A stretch of DNA of 64,000 nt from Rotaria sordida (GCA_905250125.1 CAJNOL010000414.1:1-64000); one strand, 5' to 3'; shown: positions 13,978 to 25,482, numbered from the stretch's first letter. The notes: a model not told the origin generated them from the sequence alone. A program made the numbers and translations.

Positions 13978-14218
13978 TGATAAAATAAGCGAATTCAATA
14001 AGGTAAACAGACAACTCAATGCTTTAGAATTACTTAAGAGCTAGTTAAGACTATATTTTCTAACTCTTTTAACTCTAATTGTCACCTAACATTGATACAT
14101 CTACCGATGTACAATTAGAATAAAGTTAAAATAGTTAGAAGATATAATTGTAACTAGCTCTCAAGTAACCATAAAGTATTGAGTTGTCTCTTTACCTTAC
14201 AGAATTTGTTTTATTCAG
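13978..14218. repeat. Diverged inverted repeat, about 240 bp
   Basis: The left half reads AAGGTAAACAGACAACTCAA and the right half carries TTGAGTTGTCTCTTTACCTT. The arms are about 105 bp around a centre near 14100. It would fold into a long imperfect hairpin and is MITE-like. Confidence 0.8.
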
Positions 14219-14233
14219 AAATAAAACATATAA

Positions 14234-14370
14234 AAACGCGTTTAAAATATGAAATGAAAAAAGTTCGTAAAAACCGCACATTTTAACACATTAAACTATT
14301 CGACACTGGAAAAACTTGTTTCAGAATTATAATGCGTTAAAATGTGTAGTTTTTACGATTTGAAACGCGT
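14234..14370. repeat. Short inverted repeat ending in ACGCGTTT / AAACGCGT
   Basis: AAAACGCGTTTAAAATATG at the left pairs with the block ending GAAACGCGTTT at the right. Inner arms such as CACATTTTAACACATT pair with AATGCGTTAAAATGTG. Total length is about 137 bp. It lies 15 bp from the preceding inverted repeat. Confidence 0.75.
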
Positions 14371-14489
14371 TTATTTTTAACCCATTTTTACGCATTATTT
14401 ATATTGATTTAGTCTAACTAGGTAGTTGATTTCAAGTTTCATTCGATATATAACTTTTGTGAATAGTTTTAATGAAATTGTAGGTACAA

Positions 14490-15725
14490 AGTCTAGGTTG
14501 ATCGAAAAGTCACTTGAACGAAAAACAATTGAATATCTCTGTTACGGCTCGAGTAAACAGGCTGAGTTTTTTTTACCAATAATAAAAACATATTCATATT
14601 CCATGTTCATAAAGATAAGACTAGAAAGAACATTTTTTTAGGTATCACTATTGATTTCAACAAAAACAATTTATTTTTTCACAGATAGAAAAAAAACTAA
14701 TATACGATGAAGAAGAACCAATTTATCAACATAAAATGTAAACAACTATATGATCTTTTGATTACCATCTGTCATTTATTCACATATCTTTTCTCTTCTT
14801 ATATGTCTCTCATAACGCTCTATCATAGTTCATACGATGTAAATTTGTTTTCCTTGTATAAAGTTGGTCATATTCATGTGCTAGCTCTGCACACGTTAAT
14901 TATGTGAATATCTTTGTTCTTTTCTCATGAATTTCAACATCTACAAACACATCAGTTCGAAATAAGAGTTACATGAAAAACATTAGATTGAAAATGAAGA
15001 ATAGACAAGAACAAGACTTACCAAGTATACATAAAACAAACGTGGCCAGAGCTAGTACATGAATATGATTGACAATATACTAGGAAAAAAGACTTCTATT
15101 GTATGAATTATCATTATAGACTATGATAAAACGCAAGGAGAAACATAAGAAGAGGAAGGATATGTGAATGAACGACAGAAAATAATCGAAAGATTATTTA
15201 ATTATTGACATTATATCTTGATTAGAGAGTTGTGGGTCTACCTTTTCATGAACCCAAACAAAGGTTAAAATTTGTATACGAACCCGGATCCAAATTCGAG
15301 GTTTTTCCATGCATATCTGGCACCCTTCGTTTTATATGAACAAGTGAAGGATCAAGGTTTTAGCTATTTATCTGCTACTCTCAGAAAAAAACTCAACGTA
15401 CAGTTGTATCTTGTTGCTGTATTTCTCAAAGAAAAAAAAATAAAACTTTGGATCGTGATCCAGTCAGGTCCGAATCTGAAAGGATCCGTAGCTCTCTAAT
15501 CTTGATAAATTAGTTCTCCTTCATCGTACATTATTTTTTCCTACATGTGAATAAGTAAAAATTTTTTATTATTGAAGTCAATAGTGATACTAAAAAAAGG
15601 TTTTCTCTCATCTTATCTTTATGACTATGTTTATATTATTGGTAATAAAACTAGCTCATTTGCTCGAGCCATAACACAGACATTCAATTGTTTCTCGTTA
15701 AAGTGACTTTTGAGCAACCGTGTTT
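14490..15725. repeat. Large foldback element interrupted by a nested insertion
   Basis: The left arm (about 14490-14900) pairs with a right arm split in two parts (about 15040-15205 and about 15510-15725). Anchors are AAAGTCACTTGAACG near 14507 against CGTTAAAGTGACTTT near 15698, and TATTCATGTGCTAGCTCTG near 14872 against CAGAGCTAGTACATGAATA near 15047. The missing section of the right arm is occupied by the unit at 15216-15506. Open frames at 14426-14641 and 14707-14907 lie in the left arm and are not considered genes. Confidence 0.75.
15216..15506. mobile_element. Nested MITE-like unit with ATTAGAGAG / CTCTCTAAT ends
   Basis: This roughly 290-bp block is richer in G+C than its surroundings. 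It begins with TTGATTAGAGAG, ends with CTCTCTAATCTTGAT, and interrupts the right arm of the larger foldback. Its GGATCC / GATCC-rich interior resembles the G+C-richer patches near 22230 and 22495, so they may share a family. The 75-codon open frame at 15272-15499 shows no domain. Confidence 0.55.
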
Positions 15726-16056
15726 TATAAAAATCGATTAAATATAAACATGAATAATTTTTGAAGGATTTAAAAAATGTTCCTCATATTTCTTATAAAT
15801 ACTGAATTAAATTCATAGATAGTTTACGTAAAAAAAAATCAGATTCTAATAGATTTTCAAGTCATTTTCAAATAAAATATGAAACTATTGTTTATTTGCA
15901 TGACTATCGATTGATTTTTGTAATTCTCTGTATATATATATAGGGTTTAATGAGATATTTTTATGAAGTTAATACATACATTAGTTAGATAATTTGATTT
16001 TTTCAATTTCAGATATAATATTGTGAAAAATTGACTTTTTATATAAAATAATAATA

Positions 16057-19015
16057 ATGATAATTAATTCATCAAATAAAGTCAAAGTATCTCCATCTTC
16101 TAAAACTATCGTTTCAGCTGCACGTTCACGTACAATTCGTGCTAGTCGAGAATTAAATTTATTTTCTGATAATCCATTTTGGTCACCAATATTAACATTG
16201 AACGAACAAATTCTTAGTACTCGACTTTTTCTTATATTTATTTCAATATCTCTATTAGTCGTTATTGGTTATGCTAGTTTAACTATTCGAACACATGATA
16301 GAACTTTAAATAAATTTTCTATATCGGATTTTGAACGACTTGAAACACTCTATCCAAGTACGATTAATGTTCCATGTACTGAAGTATCAATACCTTTTAA
16401 TAAATTTTTGGATTTTTCTCCTCGATTTCATCAAATATGTTTAAGTCCATTTATCGGAAAAAAATGGATTTCATCTTTATTTCTCCTTAATGCAACATCT
16501 CATAATATTTTGGATTTTCGTACATTTGCTTTTTCTCAATATCGTTCTCTTCGCTTACTTTGTCATTTAGCACGTCAAGCTGTGAATGATACTCATCGTA
16601 CATTTAATTCTACTCATTTAGTTAATCGTAATGCTTTTTCACGAGCTCAGTTTAATGAAATAGCTTCTGTTCTTACTGATAACCTTCGTAGAAATGTTTT
16701 AACAAATGAAAAACGAACTGCAAGAGTAGTATCAACGATCATAGCACAGAATCGATTATTATCAGCTTTACATACAAACTATTATGTTCAATCTATACCT
16801 GGTTCAAGAACATATACAACATTTCACACAGTCTATTTAGAAATAAATGAAACAGAGAACTCATTTTGTGATTGTTTATTGAAAGCAAATCAATGTACAT
16901 ATCCAGCTGGTGCTTTTTATAATTGGACTTTACCAGAATTAGGAAAACCAGCTAAAAATAATCCACCACCTCAATTTCAGGCAAGTAAATTTTTTTTTTT
17001 GATTATATAAAAAAAAATTATTGTTAGAAAGAGAAAAATCTATTTAAATTTGTGTATCAAAATGTGAAAACTTATGTCAAGTAGAACAGCTTAAAAATAT
17101 CTACCATTAGAGTAATTATTTATGTATCAATAGAAGCAATCACTAGTTTTGCATTAAATTATAGAAGTATCTGTAAATCATGGTTAGATACTCTCTCATG
17201 ATTGCTGTTTATTACGGTGCTGACCATATTTGAAAGTGTCTGTGATAGACTATGTAATGATCGTAGTACTTTTTAGTCTTTTTTTTATTACTGTGAAGCT
17301 CCAATCAACTTTTTAGCAGTATCTCACGCATTTATCGATAGCTTGTATTAAGATCTATTCAATAATATTACTTGCATGTAGTATTGGAAAGGTTCAAAAC
17401 TGAAGTAAAACAAGTATTATGATTCTTTCGTATTCAAAAACGTGTTATTCTTAAAATCAGTATATTTTTTCTTAGTTAACTAAGGAGTTAATTCGAAAGA
17501 ATGATCGGTTGTACATTCATTCGTGCAATTATTGTTTTTGTGTTCTCTTCTTTTTTATATATGTATTTTATATAGATTGTATGTATGTTCCTTTTTATGT
17601 ACGAACTCTGCTGATGGTATGAAACGTCTCATAATACGTAGTAGAAAGCACACACAGAGAATTGTAAAGAATTAGATGGTAGTGGGTAAATGAAGATGTT
17701 ATTAGACAAAAATGATGTATTCAAGATAATATACAGCTCTAATAAGAATCAACGATCTTCGGCGAAAACGACTCAATATAACACTATTTGTCATGATTGA
17801 AATGATTATCCTATATACTCTGATGATTCCAGGGTCTTTAAGATTACATATATAGTTATCTTCAAATCCATTTTATCATATGTCTATAACTTATGTCAGC
17901 GCTAAAATTAAACAGAGATAAGTGTAAGCGCAATAACTCAACAATGACAGTAGCTAGAGCCCTGCACTTTTCAGTGCTTATCATCTTCGCAAACCATTCA
18001 AAAGAAAATGCATGAAAACGGTGTTCCATTTTTCTATGTAATTTTGATTTTAACATGTGCTTCAAGTAGAGGAACTTCAGATCTATAGTTCAAGGCACAA
18101 TTCAAGTGATTATCTTCTCACATCCCAATGGTGAGCAAATAAAATCACGTAAGTATTCAGTCAAATTCTATAGAATTCTGTTGATTGTTAGCAAATTTTC
18201 TTACTTTTTATCTAAAATTTTCTTGAAACGGAATACTTTTTTCATGAATTTTTTTCGACGATGACGAGTTATCTTACATAGTATCAAACAAAAAATTCGT
18301 TCGAAGTTCTTCTCTCTTGATCGCTAAAAACTGCAGGTCGCTAGCTTTTGCCGTTATCCAGCTATTGAGATGATATCTATTCTTTTTTAATTCGGATGTG
18401 AACATTAATATCTATAAATTAGTTATTATCAAAATTTACAATTGATGAAATATATTTTGAGTATTGACTTTTTCTCATAAAAATTTTAAAAAAAATGGAT
18501 TTTAAAGAGATATAATATGTGTTTAGATTCCTGGACTAATGGCTGGATGTATACCTCTTGATGCTATGCGTCAATCAACTTTGGAATGTTTATATAATCA
18601 ATCATGTATAAATGCAATATCACTTCAACCAAAAATTTCACGACCAAAAGCTTTAAATACATCCTTATCACGATTTCCATTGAATTCAACAATAAGTTCA
18701 ATATTCGATGAATCTTTATTTATTGAATCTTGGCAAAATCAATCGAGTTTTGAAAAATATTACGCCGCTTGTGCACCACAATCTCTCTCCTATAGTTATG
18801 CAAATCGATTTCATCTTGGTACAATTATTACAATGAGTCTTAGTGCATTCGGTGGTCTTGTTATTGCTTGGCAATTAATTACACCAACATTTATCAAAAT
18901 TTGGAAACGAATTAAATGGAAAAAACAACAAAAACAATCACCTACAACTACAGAACAAACACATATAGAAATGGAAATTTTAAAAATGGCACCAAGACCA
19001 ATAAATCAAGGTTAA
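16057..19015 (+). CDS. Two-TM protein with Cys-rich ectodomain, paralogue 1 of 3
   Basis: Two exons, 16057-16980 and 18527-19015, join in phase 0 to give 470 residues. The exon 1 border reads CAG|GCAAGT, a GC donor. The nearby GT at 16985 would break the downstream frame, and the joined PGLMAGC region aligns with PGLVLSC in paralogue 2. Layout: cytoplasmic Ser/Arg-rich head (1-53), first hydrophobic segment (about 55-76), ectodomain of about 340 residues with N-glycosylation sequons and spaced cysteines, second hydrophobic segment starting FHLGTIITMSL, and a Lys/Gln-rich tail. The topology is like DEG/ENaC or P2X channels, but no family signature is seen. Oddities: it lacks the first Cys of CPC and the last Cys of the C-P-x-x-C motif that both paralogues keep. 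Its 1.5-kb intron is far longer than most neighbouring introns. A TTTCAATTTCAG acceptor lies 44 bases before the ATG. Function unknown. Confidence 0.8.
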
Positions 19016-20161
19016 TAATCTAACTATTCATTAAATATGACACCTATATTTAACACTATTTTGTGAAACTCAGATATATTTTCGAAGAAAATAGTGAGTG
19101 TAAGTTTTAAGTTGAAGTTTCATGGCTCTTCCATCCTCCTTCCCATTACAGACCTTAGAAACTCTTCCTAAAGAAAGGAAAAATTTTTGTTTGAAATGCA
19201 GAAATAAAACAATTATACTCTACAAGAGTTTTCACTTTATGTATTTTGTATAAGTTTAATGAAGCTAAAGAATTTATGTGAGTTCCACATTTCAGTCCCA
19301 AAGGGAGCTGCGCTAATAAGCTTTCTTTTCCATGGAAGTCCATATTCAACAAATAAAATTTGAAATGTAATCTATTTTTGATTGTTTCATATAAACATAA
19401 TCTTCTTCAAATATTGATTTATAACTACCAATACTATCAATGTTCATTATAAATTATCGATATTCTTTGATTAGTATCAGATAAAAGCAAAAACAATGAA
19501 TGAATAAGACTGATCATTAGTGCGATTTTCATGTCTGACATTAAAAAAAATTTTAGTCTGATGTCAAATATGTAAGTGCTATCTTTATTTCGTGCATAAT
19601 GCACGACGATTTTTCCTTTAAATAATACTATTAAATTTCAGACAAAAATTCTTAAAAACTTCAAGACATCCTCGTATAATTTGGCATTGACTTTTGACTA
19701 GACTTGATCAAACTTGAAAAAAAAAGCAGAACATCTCGCCTTTCGACTAACTTGTGGTATTGAGTGTTACTTGTAGACAGTTTCGTTAGTCCGATATCTT
19801 TTCTACAACTATTACTAGTTGGAGCTTTTTGTAGAAGGCCAGCCTGACACAGAGTTGTTTCACTCAATTGCTTAAGCTTCCCATACACACTGACGAATTA
19901 CTTACTAGTCACAAGAACTGATGTATATCTCTATATAATTAACATGCTATCAGACAGATAATTCGAGGCAAAAAGCCGTTCAGGTCTTGTCGAGGTTCGT
20001 TTTATGGCTAGTGCTGTAAAGTTTCGGGTACAGTGTCATGGAGTCATATATCGGACAACGTAAATATTTAACCCATAGCGACTTAGTCAAACTGATGTAT
20101 TAAAATACATATTTCGAATAATTTTTTCAGATGTAGAATCTTCATAAAAATTAAAATATGA
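19016..20161. other. Spacer between paralogues 1 and 2
   Basis: It holds the 3' flank of the first paralogue and the 5' flank of the second. Minus-strand frames at 19155-19352 and 19661-19888 show no motif. A short upstream exon of the second paralogue could be hidden here. Confidence 0.5.
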
Positions 20162-21582
20162 ATGTTTTTTCTTTTAGCTGTAACTGCTTATGTTCATCGA
20201 ACAATTCATAATTTTAATTTATTTACGTTGGATAACAAAGATAATCCCGAGGATGAACGTATTGGTATCATTGCTACTCGTCTTTATATTTTCTTAATAC
20301 TTATCGGTCTTATAATTCTTGGTTTTTATACATTATTATTAAAACGTAATCAAACACGTACTGTTAAATTGCCTTCACTTTCAACATTTGAAACATTATA
20401 TTCAATGCATTCATCAACATTAAATTGTCCATGTTCACGTTTTTCAATGTCATATGCTCGAATAATGTCTCTTTCTCCTCATTATCATTCAATATGTTCA
20501 AGTGAATATCTCGAAGATTATTGGTTATCTTATTTTGGTCGAGTAGAAATTGATTTGGATACTATTGAGTTTATATCAACTGACTTTCGAATTAGTGGTC
20601 AATCATTTTTTGATTTAATACGTATATTATGTGAAACAGCAAATGAAGTAGTTGAAAGTGCCTTAAGAGTATTTCGATCAAATCGATTAGTTACAATTAG
20701 TGCATTATCACGTTCACAATTTCATATTGAAACTATGATACGTTTAAAACAATTTGAACAACAAACAATAGCTTCTTTTCTTGATCTAATTGAATTAATT
20801 CGTTCATCAATTCAAACAAATCAATTAGCAGAAGAAATGTGGACAAATATTGGACCACTTTCAGTATATAATAATGAAACATCAAAATGGTCATTTCGTT
20901 TTCGACCAAGAAATTTTTATACAAATTCATGTTCATGTGCTATATCTAATGAATGTATTCGTCCTGTTGGTTTTTATTTTCAAATAGATACCATACATTC
21001 TACACCTAATATAACCGTACCTGGTTTAGTTCTTAGTTGTTATGCAATTGATTCTCTTCTTTTATCTACATTAGAATGTTTTTACGACGAAAAATGTATC
21101 AAAATTCTTATTGATAATTATGATTTTGATGTTGTTGGTTTAGTTCGACCATTAGATAATCGTGCTGTTCAAATAAAACCACTTCGACATAAAACTAGTC
21201 GTTTTTATCCAAATACAACAATAAATGAAATTTTTTCACAATTATTTATAGAAAATTGGATTAATTCAAGTAATTTTACATCATATTATACACGATGTGC
21301 ACCTTCACAATGCACTTATACTGTACGAAAACGTTTTGATATAGCTTATATGTTAGCTATTATGCTTGGATTTTATGGAGGATTAAGTGCAATTTTAGAA
21401 ATCATTTTACCACCACTTGTTAAGATAGGTTCACAACAATGGTCACAACGAAAAAATCCAATACACTTAGATAATTCTAATGAAGTCACAACAGGTAAGA
21501 TAATTAATATTATTTTATTCCATTCAATTAAGTAAAACATTGACGATATTCTATAGATAAAACAAAGATGAATTTTAATTAA
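20162..21582 (+). CDS. Two-TM protein with Cys-rich ectodomain, paralogue 2 of 3
   Basis: A main exon runs to 21494 (CAG|GTAAGA), followed by a 62-bp intron and a short last exon, 21557-21582, that adds eight residues. Total is 452 residues if the ATG at 20162 is used. That start is doubtful: TTTTTTCTTTTAG ends at 20177 and looks like an acceptor, so translation may begin in an unseen upstream exon joining in phase 1. Features in order: TM1 (RLYIFLILIGLIILGFYTLL), CPC, HSICSSEY, LCET, SCSC, NEC, SCYAID, ECFYDEKC, CAPSQC just before TM2, then TM2 (MLAIMLGFYGGLSAILEII) and a polar tail. This copy has the fullest set of cysteines and is the best reference for the family. It has no intron at the position of the 1.5-kb intron in paralogue 1. 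Confidence 0.75.
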
Positions 21583-22635
21583 TCTTTAACAGAAATTTTG
21601 AAAAAAAGAATTAGAAGATATTTTACATCGTAATAATATTTTAATAAAATTTTATAGAAACAAACTTCTAAAAATAAAATTTCTTTATTGCAAAGTTTAA
21701 TTATCTTCGCTGTAAGCTCCATTGAAAGATTTTTTTTTCAAAGCAAAAAAATTTTCAGTCACATACCGTAGTCACGAAAAAGTTCCAAGATTATCACAGG
21801 GGACTGTTGGAAAATGTCTCATAAGGACACTCAAAACTTTCAAAAAAAAACCTTTCTAATTTTACTCAGTAAAAACGAATAATTTTAAATTATGAAGAAA
21901 TGTGCTCCGTCACATCGCATTTTCGTAATCACTGGGCATGTGAACTTTTTTAATCGGTGGCATAGAGTAAGATGTTTTTGTATGATTATATTATCACAAT
22001 GTTGTAAAGTTTTCGAGTCAACTGACGTGAAAATTCACTAAATGATAACTATTCAAAAGGCAAAAATCATGAATGTTGTTAAGTTCCTTTTTTTTCCTGT
22101 TGCATTTTAGTCTAATGCGTCATATCAATTTCTGCAGTAACACTTACGAATGGAAATGATTTTTGGTATGATTTTGATTTCAACTAGCGAAAAATTTTCC
22201 AATTTGTCTATTATATAACTGTGGATTTTTCCAGACTCGGATCTAGTCCAAAGATTTACTTTTTGTCGCATTTGACTCTGTATTCAGACTAAGCTTTAGA
22301 CCCAGTTTTCAATTAACTTTGTATCTGAATAAAGATAATCCACAGTTAGTCTATAATACTTTCTTTTCTCTTTTTCAAGCTCGATATCATTTATATTAAT
22401 ATAGCCAAAACTGTGCCATATGGTAGAAGTTTCTGATGCTACTGCTAGTTTGACATTTTTTTTTAATGTCAAATCTTATCGAAGAAAAACTCGAGTCTGG
22501 ACTCAACCGGGTCGAGGTTTGGTTCTGCCGAGCTCAAGTATAGATATTTAATTTTTCTCGAGTTTGAATTCAAGTTAATAAAAATTGCTACTCTATATTG
22601 CCTATTCCTAGTAACACTGTGTGAGGATTATCCTT
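21583..22635. other. Spacer between paralogues 2 and 3
   Basis: AT-rich, with a G+C-richer patch near 22490-22540 and a short inverted repeat at 22213-22356. No gene is seen, although a small 5' exon of the third paralogue could lie here. Confidence 0.5.
22213..22356. repeat. Short inverted repeat with TAACTGTGGATT / AATCCACAGTTA ends
   Basis: The outer 12 bp are perfect reverse complements, and similarity continues outwards (CTATTATA against TATAATA). The interior is unlike the flanks and relatively G+C rich (ACTCGGATCTAGTCC). Size is about 144 bp. Probably a small non-autonomous element between two paralogues. Confidence 0.65.
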
Positions 22636-23867
22636 ATGAACAAGTTTGAAAAATATCTAATAAGTATTTGTTCTATTCTAGACACAATAACGTATACTCC
22701 ATCTTCTCCTTCGTCGAAAGAAACTGATCGTTCCTGTCCTGATATATCTAAAGAACTTTTATCATCAAATTTATTTGTAAGTGAACCACCTTCAACAGAG
22801 AAACGATTTCTAGATCAAGAAATCAATGCTACTCGTATTTATATATTTTTATTTATATTATGTTTAATTGCTGCTCTTATTTATTCTGGTCCATTGAGTG
22901 AAGAAATGGAATCTATTAAAAAATCTGCAACAATAGATATTGTTAATGAACTTCATCAGAAAAATATTTCAAGTCTTTCATGTCCTTGTTCAAATGCAGC
23001 TGTTCCTTATTCAAATTTTTTATCCATAAAACCAGAATATCATTCAATATGTTCAAGTGAATATGTTTCTCCATCATATATCATTAATTTATTAGAAAAT
23101 AATGATACTATATCATTACCATTAAGTGCTCATTATCGTATATTATCATCACTTTGTTATATATCTCATCGTTTAATTGAAAATGCTAAACATGTCTTTG
23201 GTACTCGTGAATTAGTTACTGTAGAAACATTAACACGTTCTACATTTGATATTCAAACAGAAGCGTTGATTTCAGCATTTATTTCTAAAACTTCAGCTGA
23301 TTATCGTCGTACACTTTCATTTATAGTTAATTCATTTAGTGTTAATCAATTATTACATCTTTTTAGAAGTAATTGGCAAGTTAATTTTACTGATGAAAAT
23401 GAAAACTATATAATGAAAACATTTCCACGACATTTTTCATCATCAAATTGTAGTTGTGCAATATCATCAAATTGTAGTGAACCATTAATAGATGATATTG
23501 TTATTGGTTGTTTTCCATATGATGGTTTTCGTTTATCAAAATTTAAAAATTTTTCATTAGGAACATTAAATAATCAATTATTTGTAGAAATATGGACAAA
23601 TAAAAGTAATTATACAAATTATTTTCAAACATGTAAACCATTAGAATGTCAATATACATTACCGGATAAAAATAATCCTCTTTTTATGTTAACAACTCTT
23701 TTAGGACTGTATGGAGGTAAATAAAATCAAAGGAATTTTATTAAAATTTCACTTTTTTATGTTTAGGTTTAATATACACTTTACGTTTGATTGTTGGTCA
23801 ATCGTTGCTTGCTTATCGATGGTGGATAACACATTCAACAACAAAAACAACTGCAGACGAAATTTAA
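22636..23867 (+). CDS. Two-TM protein with Cys-rich ectodomain, paralogue 3 of 3 (shortened)
   Basis: Exons 22636-23716 and 23767-23867 join across a 50-bp GT-AG intron inside the TM2 motif (LGLYGG|LIYTLRL), giving 393 residues from the ATG at 22636. As in paralogue 2, an acceptor-like TTCTATTCTAG ends at 22681 and would enter the frame in the same phase. The true N terminus may therefore be in an upstream exon. Order: Ser/Pro-rich head, TM1 (RIYIFLFILCLIAALIYSG), CPC, HSICSSEY, LCYIS, NCSC, SNC, GCFPYDG, TCKPLEC, then TM2. Compared with paralogue 2, about 45 residues after GCFPYDGF are missing, including the ECFYDEKC pair, yet the reading frame is kept. AATAAA follows at 23924. Intact reading frames argue for a working gene of unknown function. 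Confidence 0.75.
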
Positions 23868-23923
23868 CTGAATCAGTGCATATTTGAAATTATATTAATG
23901 TATCGTTTTGTATTTTATTCTGT

Positions 23924-23929
23924 AATAAA
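23924..23929 (+). terminator. AATAAA polyadenylation signal of paralogue 3
   Basis: An AATAAA lies 57 bases after the stop codon, the expected place for a 3' end signal. Confidence 0.6.
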
Positions 23930-24227
23930 ACTGCATATCAATATGTTGGAAAGTTTTCTTAACAAACTTTATAATTCAATTTGTTTATTAACTTTTACGT
24001 TGTATATCAAATAATGTTCTATTATTCTCATTGATGAGTATTCGCTTATTTTTCAATTGATTCACAATTAAGAAGGATAGTTTTTCGTTATTGTTCTTTT
24101 ATATTATAGAATAATTATAAAGTGGAGACAAATAGTTTGAGAAAAAATAGACATAAAAAAGAGTGACCGCCTATCGTACGAAAATACTTCTGGAGTTTTT
24201 CTAGCATCGAATTCAATAGATAGTGAC

Positions 24228-24590
24228 CTAAGCTTCAGTATAAATTTCCTTCCATTCTTCTTCCAGACGTTTATAGAGGATTGCCTTGTTGTAGAACAAT
24301 GTTGCCTTCAGTTTGTTGTTGAGAATACTCCAAAGCATCACAGTTGGATTGAGAACCGTGCTCTTCATGGGTGAGTTCAACACTCTCAGCTCCGTTCTTT
24401 TAATTTTTTTCTTCTACGATGTTTGATGTATGTGAGGGAGTATGGTTTCGCTGGCAACTTGTTTTCACCTTGTTGTCGAGTTTTGTTTTCGATCACTTCA
24501 GCTTGCCATTTAAAATATTAAAATATATCTGCTCGTTCATGTTTCCATCGATCTTGTATTCGTAACCGAAGTTCTTCAAGTAATTAGAAA
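24228..24590 (-). pseudogene. Tc1/mariner transposase C-terminal relic
   Basis: On the minus strand a frame ending at 24228 reads TVLNPTVMLWSILNNKLKA and then YKRLEEEWKEI before a stop. This matches the end of Tc1/mariner transposases, where 'S-P-D-L-N-P-I-E-x-x-W' is followed by a basic helix and an 'E-E-W' motif. The residue aligned with the last catalytic acid is replaced (NPTV instead of NPIE). Further upstream, YKIDGNMNEQIYFNIL fits the preceding region but in another frame and with stops. No terminal repeats were located. A dead fossil copy. Confidence 0.65.
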
Positions 24591-25224
24591 CTGCTCTTCG
24601 AATGACTTATTCATGTAACGACAAAAATTCAAATCGAAAAGTGGAAAGATGTGAGAGATATCCACAAAGTACTGAGAGATCCATTCTTTACATTGCATTC
24701 GTTACTCAGTGCACATGCGCTTCACCTGTGTAAGACTTTCTCATAGGCGTTATCTTTATTTTAGTTATATCATATGTCTCGATATACCTTCACATTTATA
24801 AAACATGAAGACATGTTGACTGATGCCTCAATGAATGGTGAGAATTTTTGTTTCACATAGTGTGTTGTGTATATTTGTTGTTCTATCTCTGATATTTATA
24901 CTAACAAAGTCTGTCCCAAAAGTCGCTTTCCATAAACCTATTTTGCAAAACTCAACTATATATTCAACTTAATCGATGATTGTTTTTTTTTCACATAATG
25001 TGTATCATCTTCAAGTTTTTACATATAAAGAGAAACTTCGTAACAACTGTGCAAACCTGTGATCTGTCATTGAAACACAAAAATTTACGTTTTTATTTTC
25101 TCAGAATACTTGTCAGAAAATCATTCGAAGTGATGTCATGTTTTTGACTGAGTCTTTTCTCCAGAAATATCACTGAGAATGAAAAAAAACATAAAAGAAT
25201 ATTTGTTCATAACAATTACTAAAT

Positions 25225-25482
25225 AGTAAGGACTGTTGTACTGAGTTTTCTTGTCAAAAAAATCTAATTGCAGAATTTTCAGCTGAAATTTTAAATCAAA
25301 AACAATATGTCTTTCGGGTAACTCTCCATCTATTCATAGATTTAGCAACTGTTGAAAACTAATGCTGACTACAACCACAACTAGGCATATCTAAAACGAT
25401 AATTTCACGAAAATATTTTGTGATTAGATGTTTCAGACAATATGTTGCCATAGAGATAAAACTTAGAACAACAGTCCTTACT
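25225..25482. mobile_element. 258-bp MITE with AGTAAGGACTGTTGT terminal repeats
   Basis: The left end AGTAAGGACTGTTGT and right end ACAACAGTCCTTACT are perfect 15-bp inverted repeats. Similarity extends inwards (ACTGAGTTTT against AAAACTTAGA). The interior is non-coding. The cleanest terminal repeats in the window suggest a fairly recent insertion. Confidence 0.8.

Noticed and set aside
15272..15499. 75-codon open frame inside the nested element
   Set aside because: No domain; lies wholly within a MITE-like unit.
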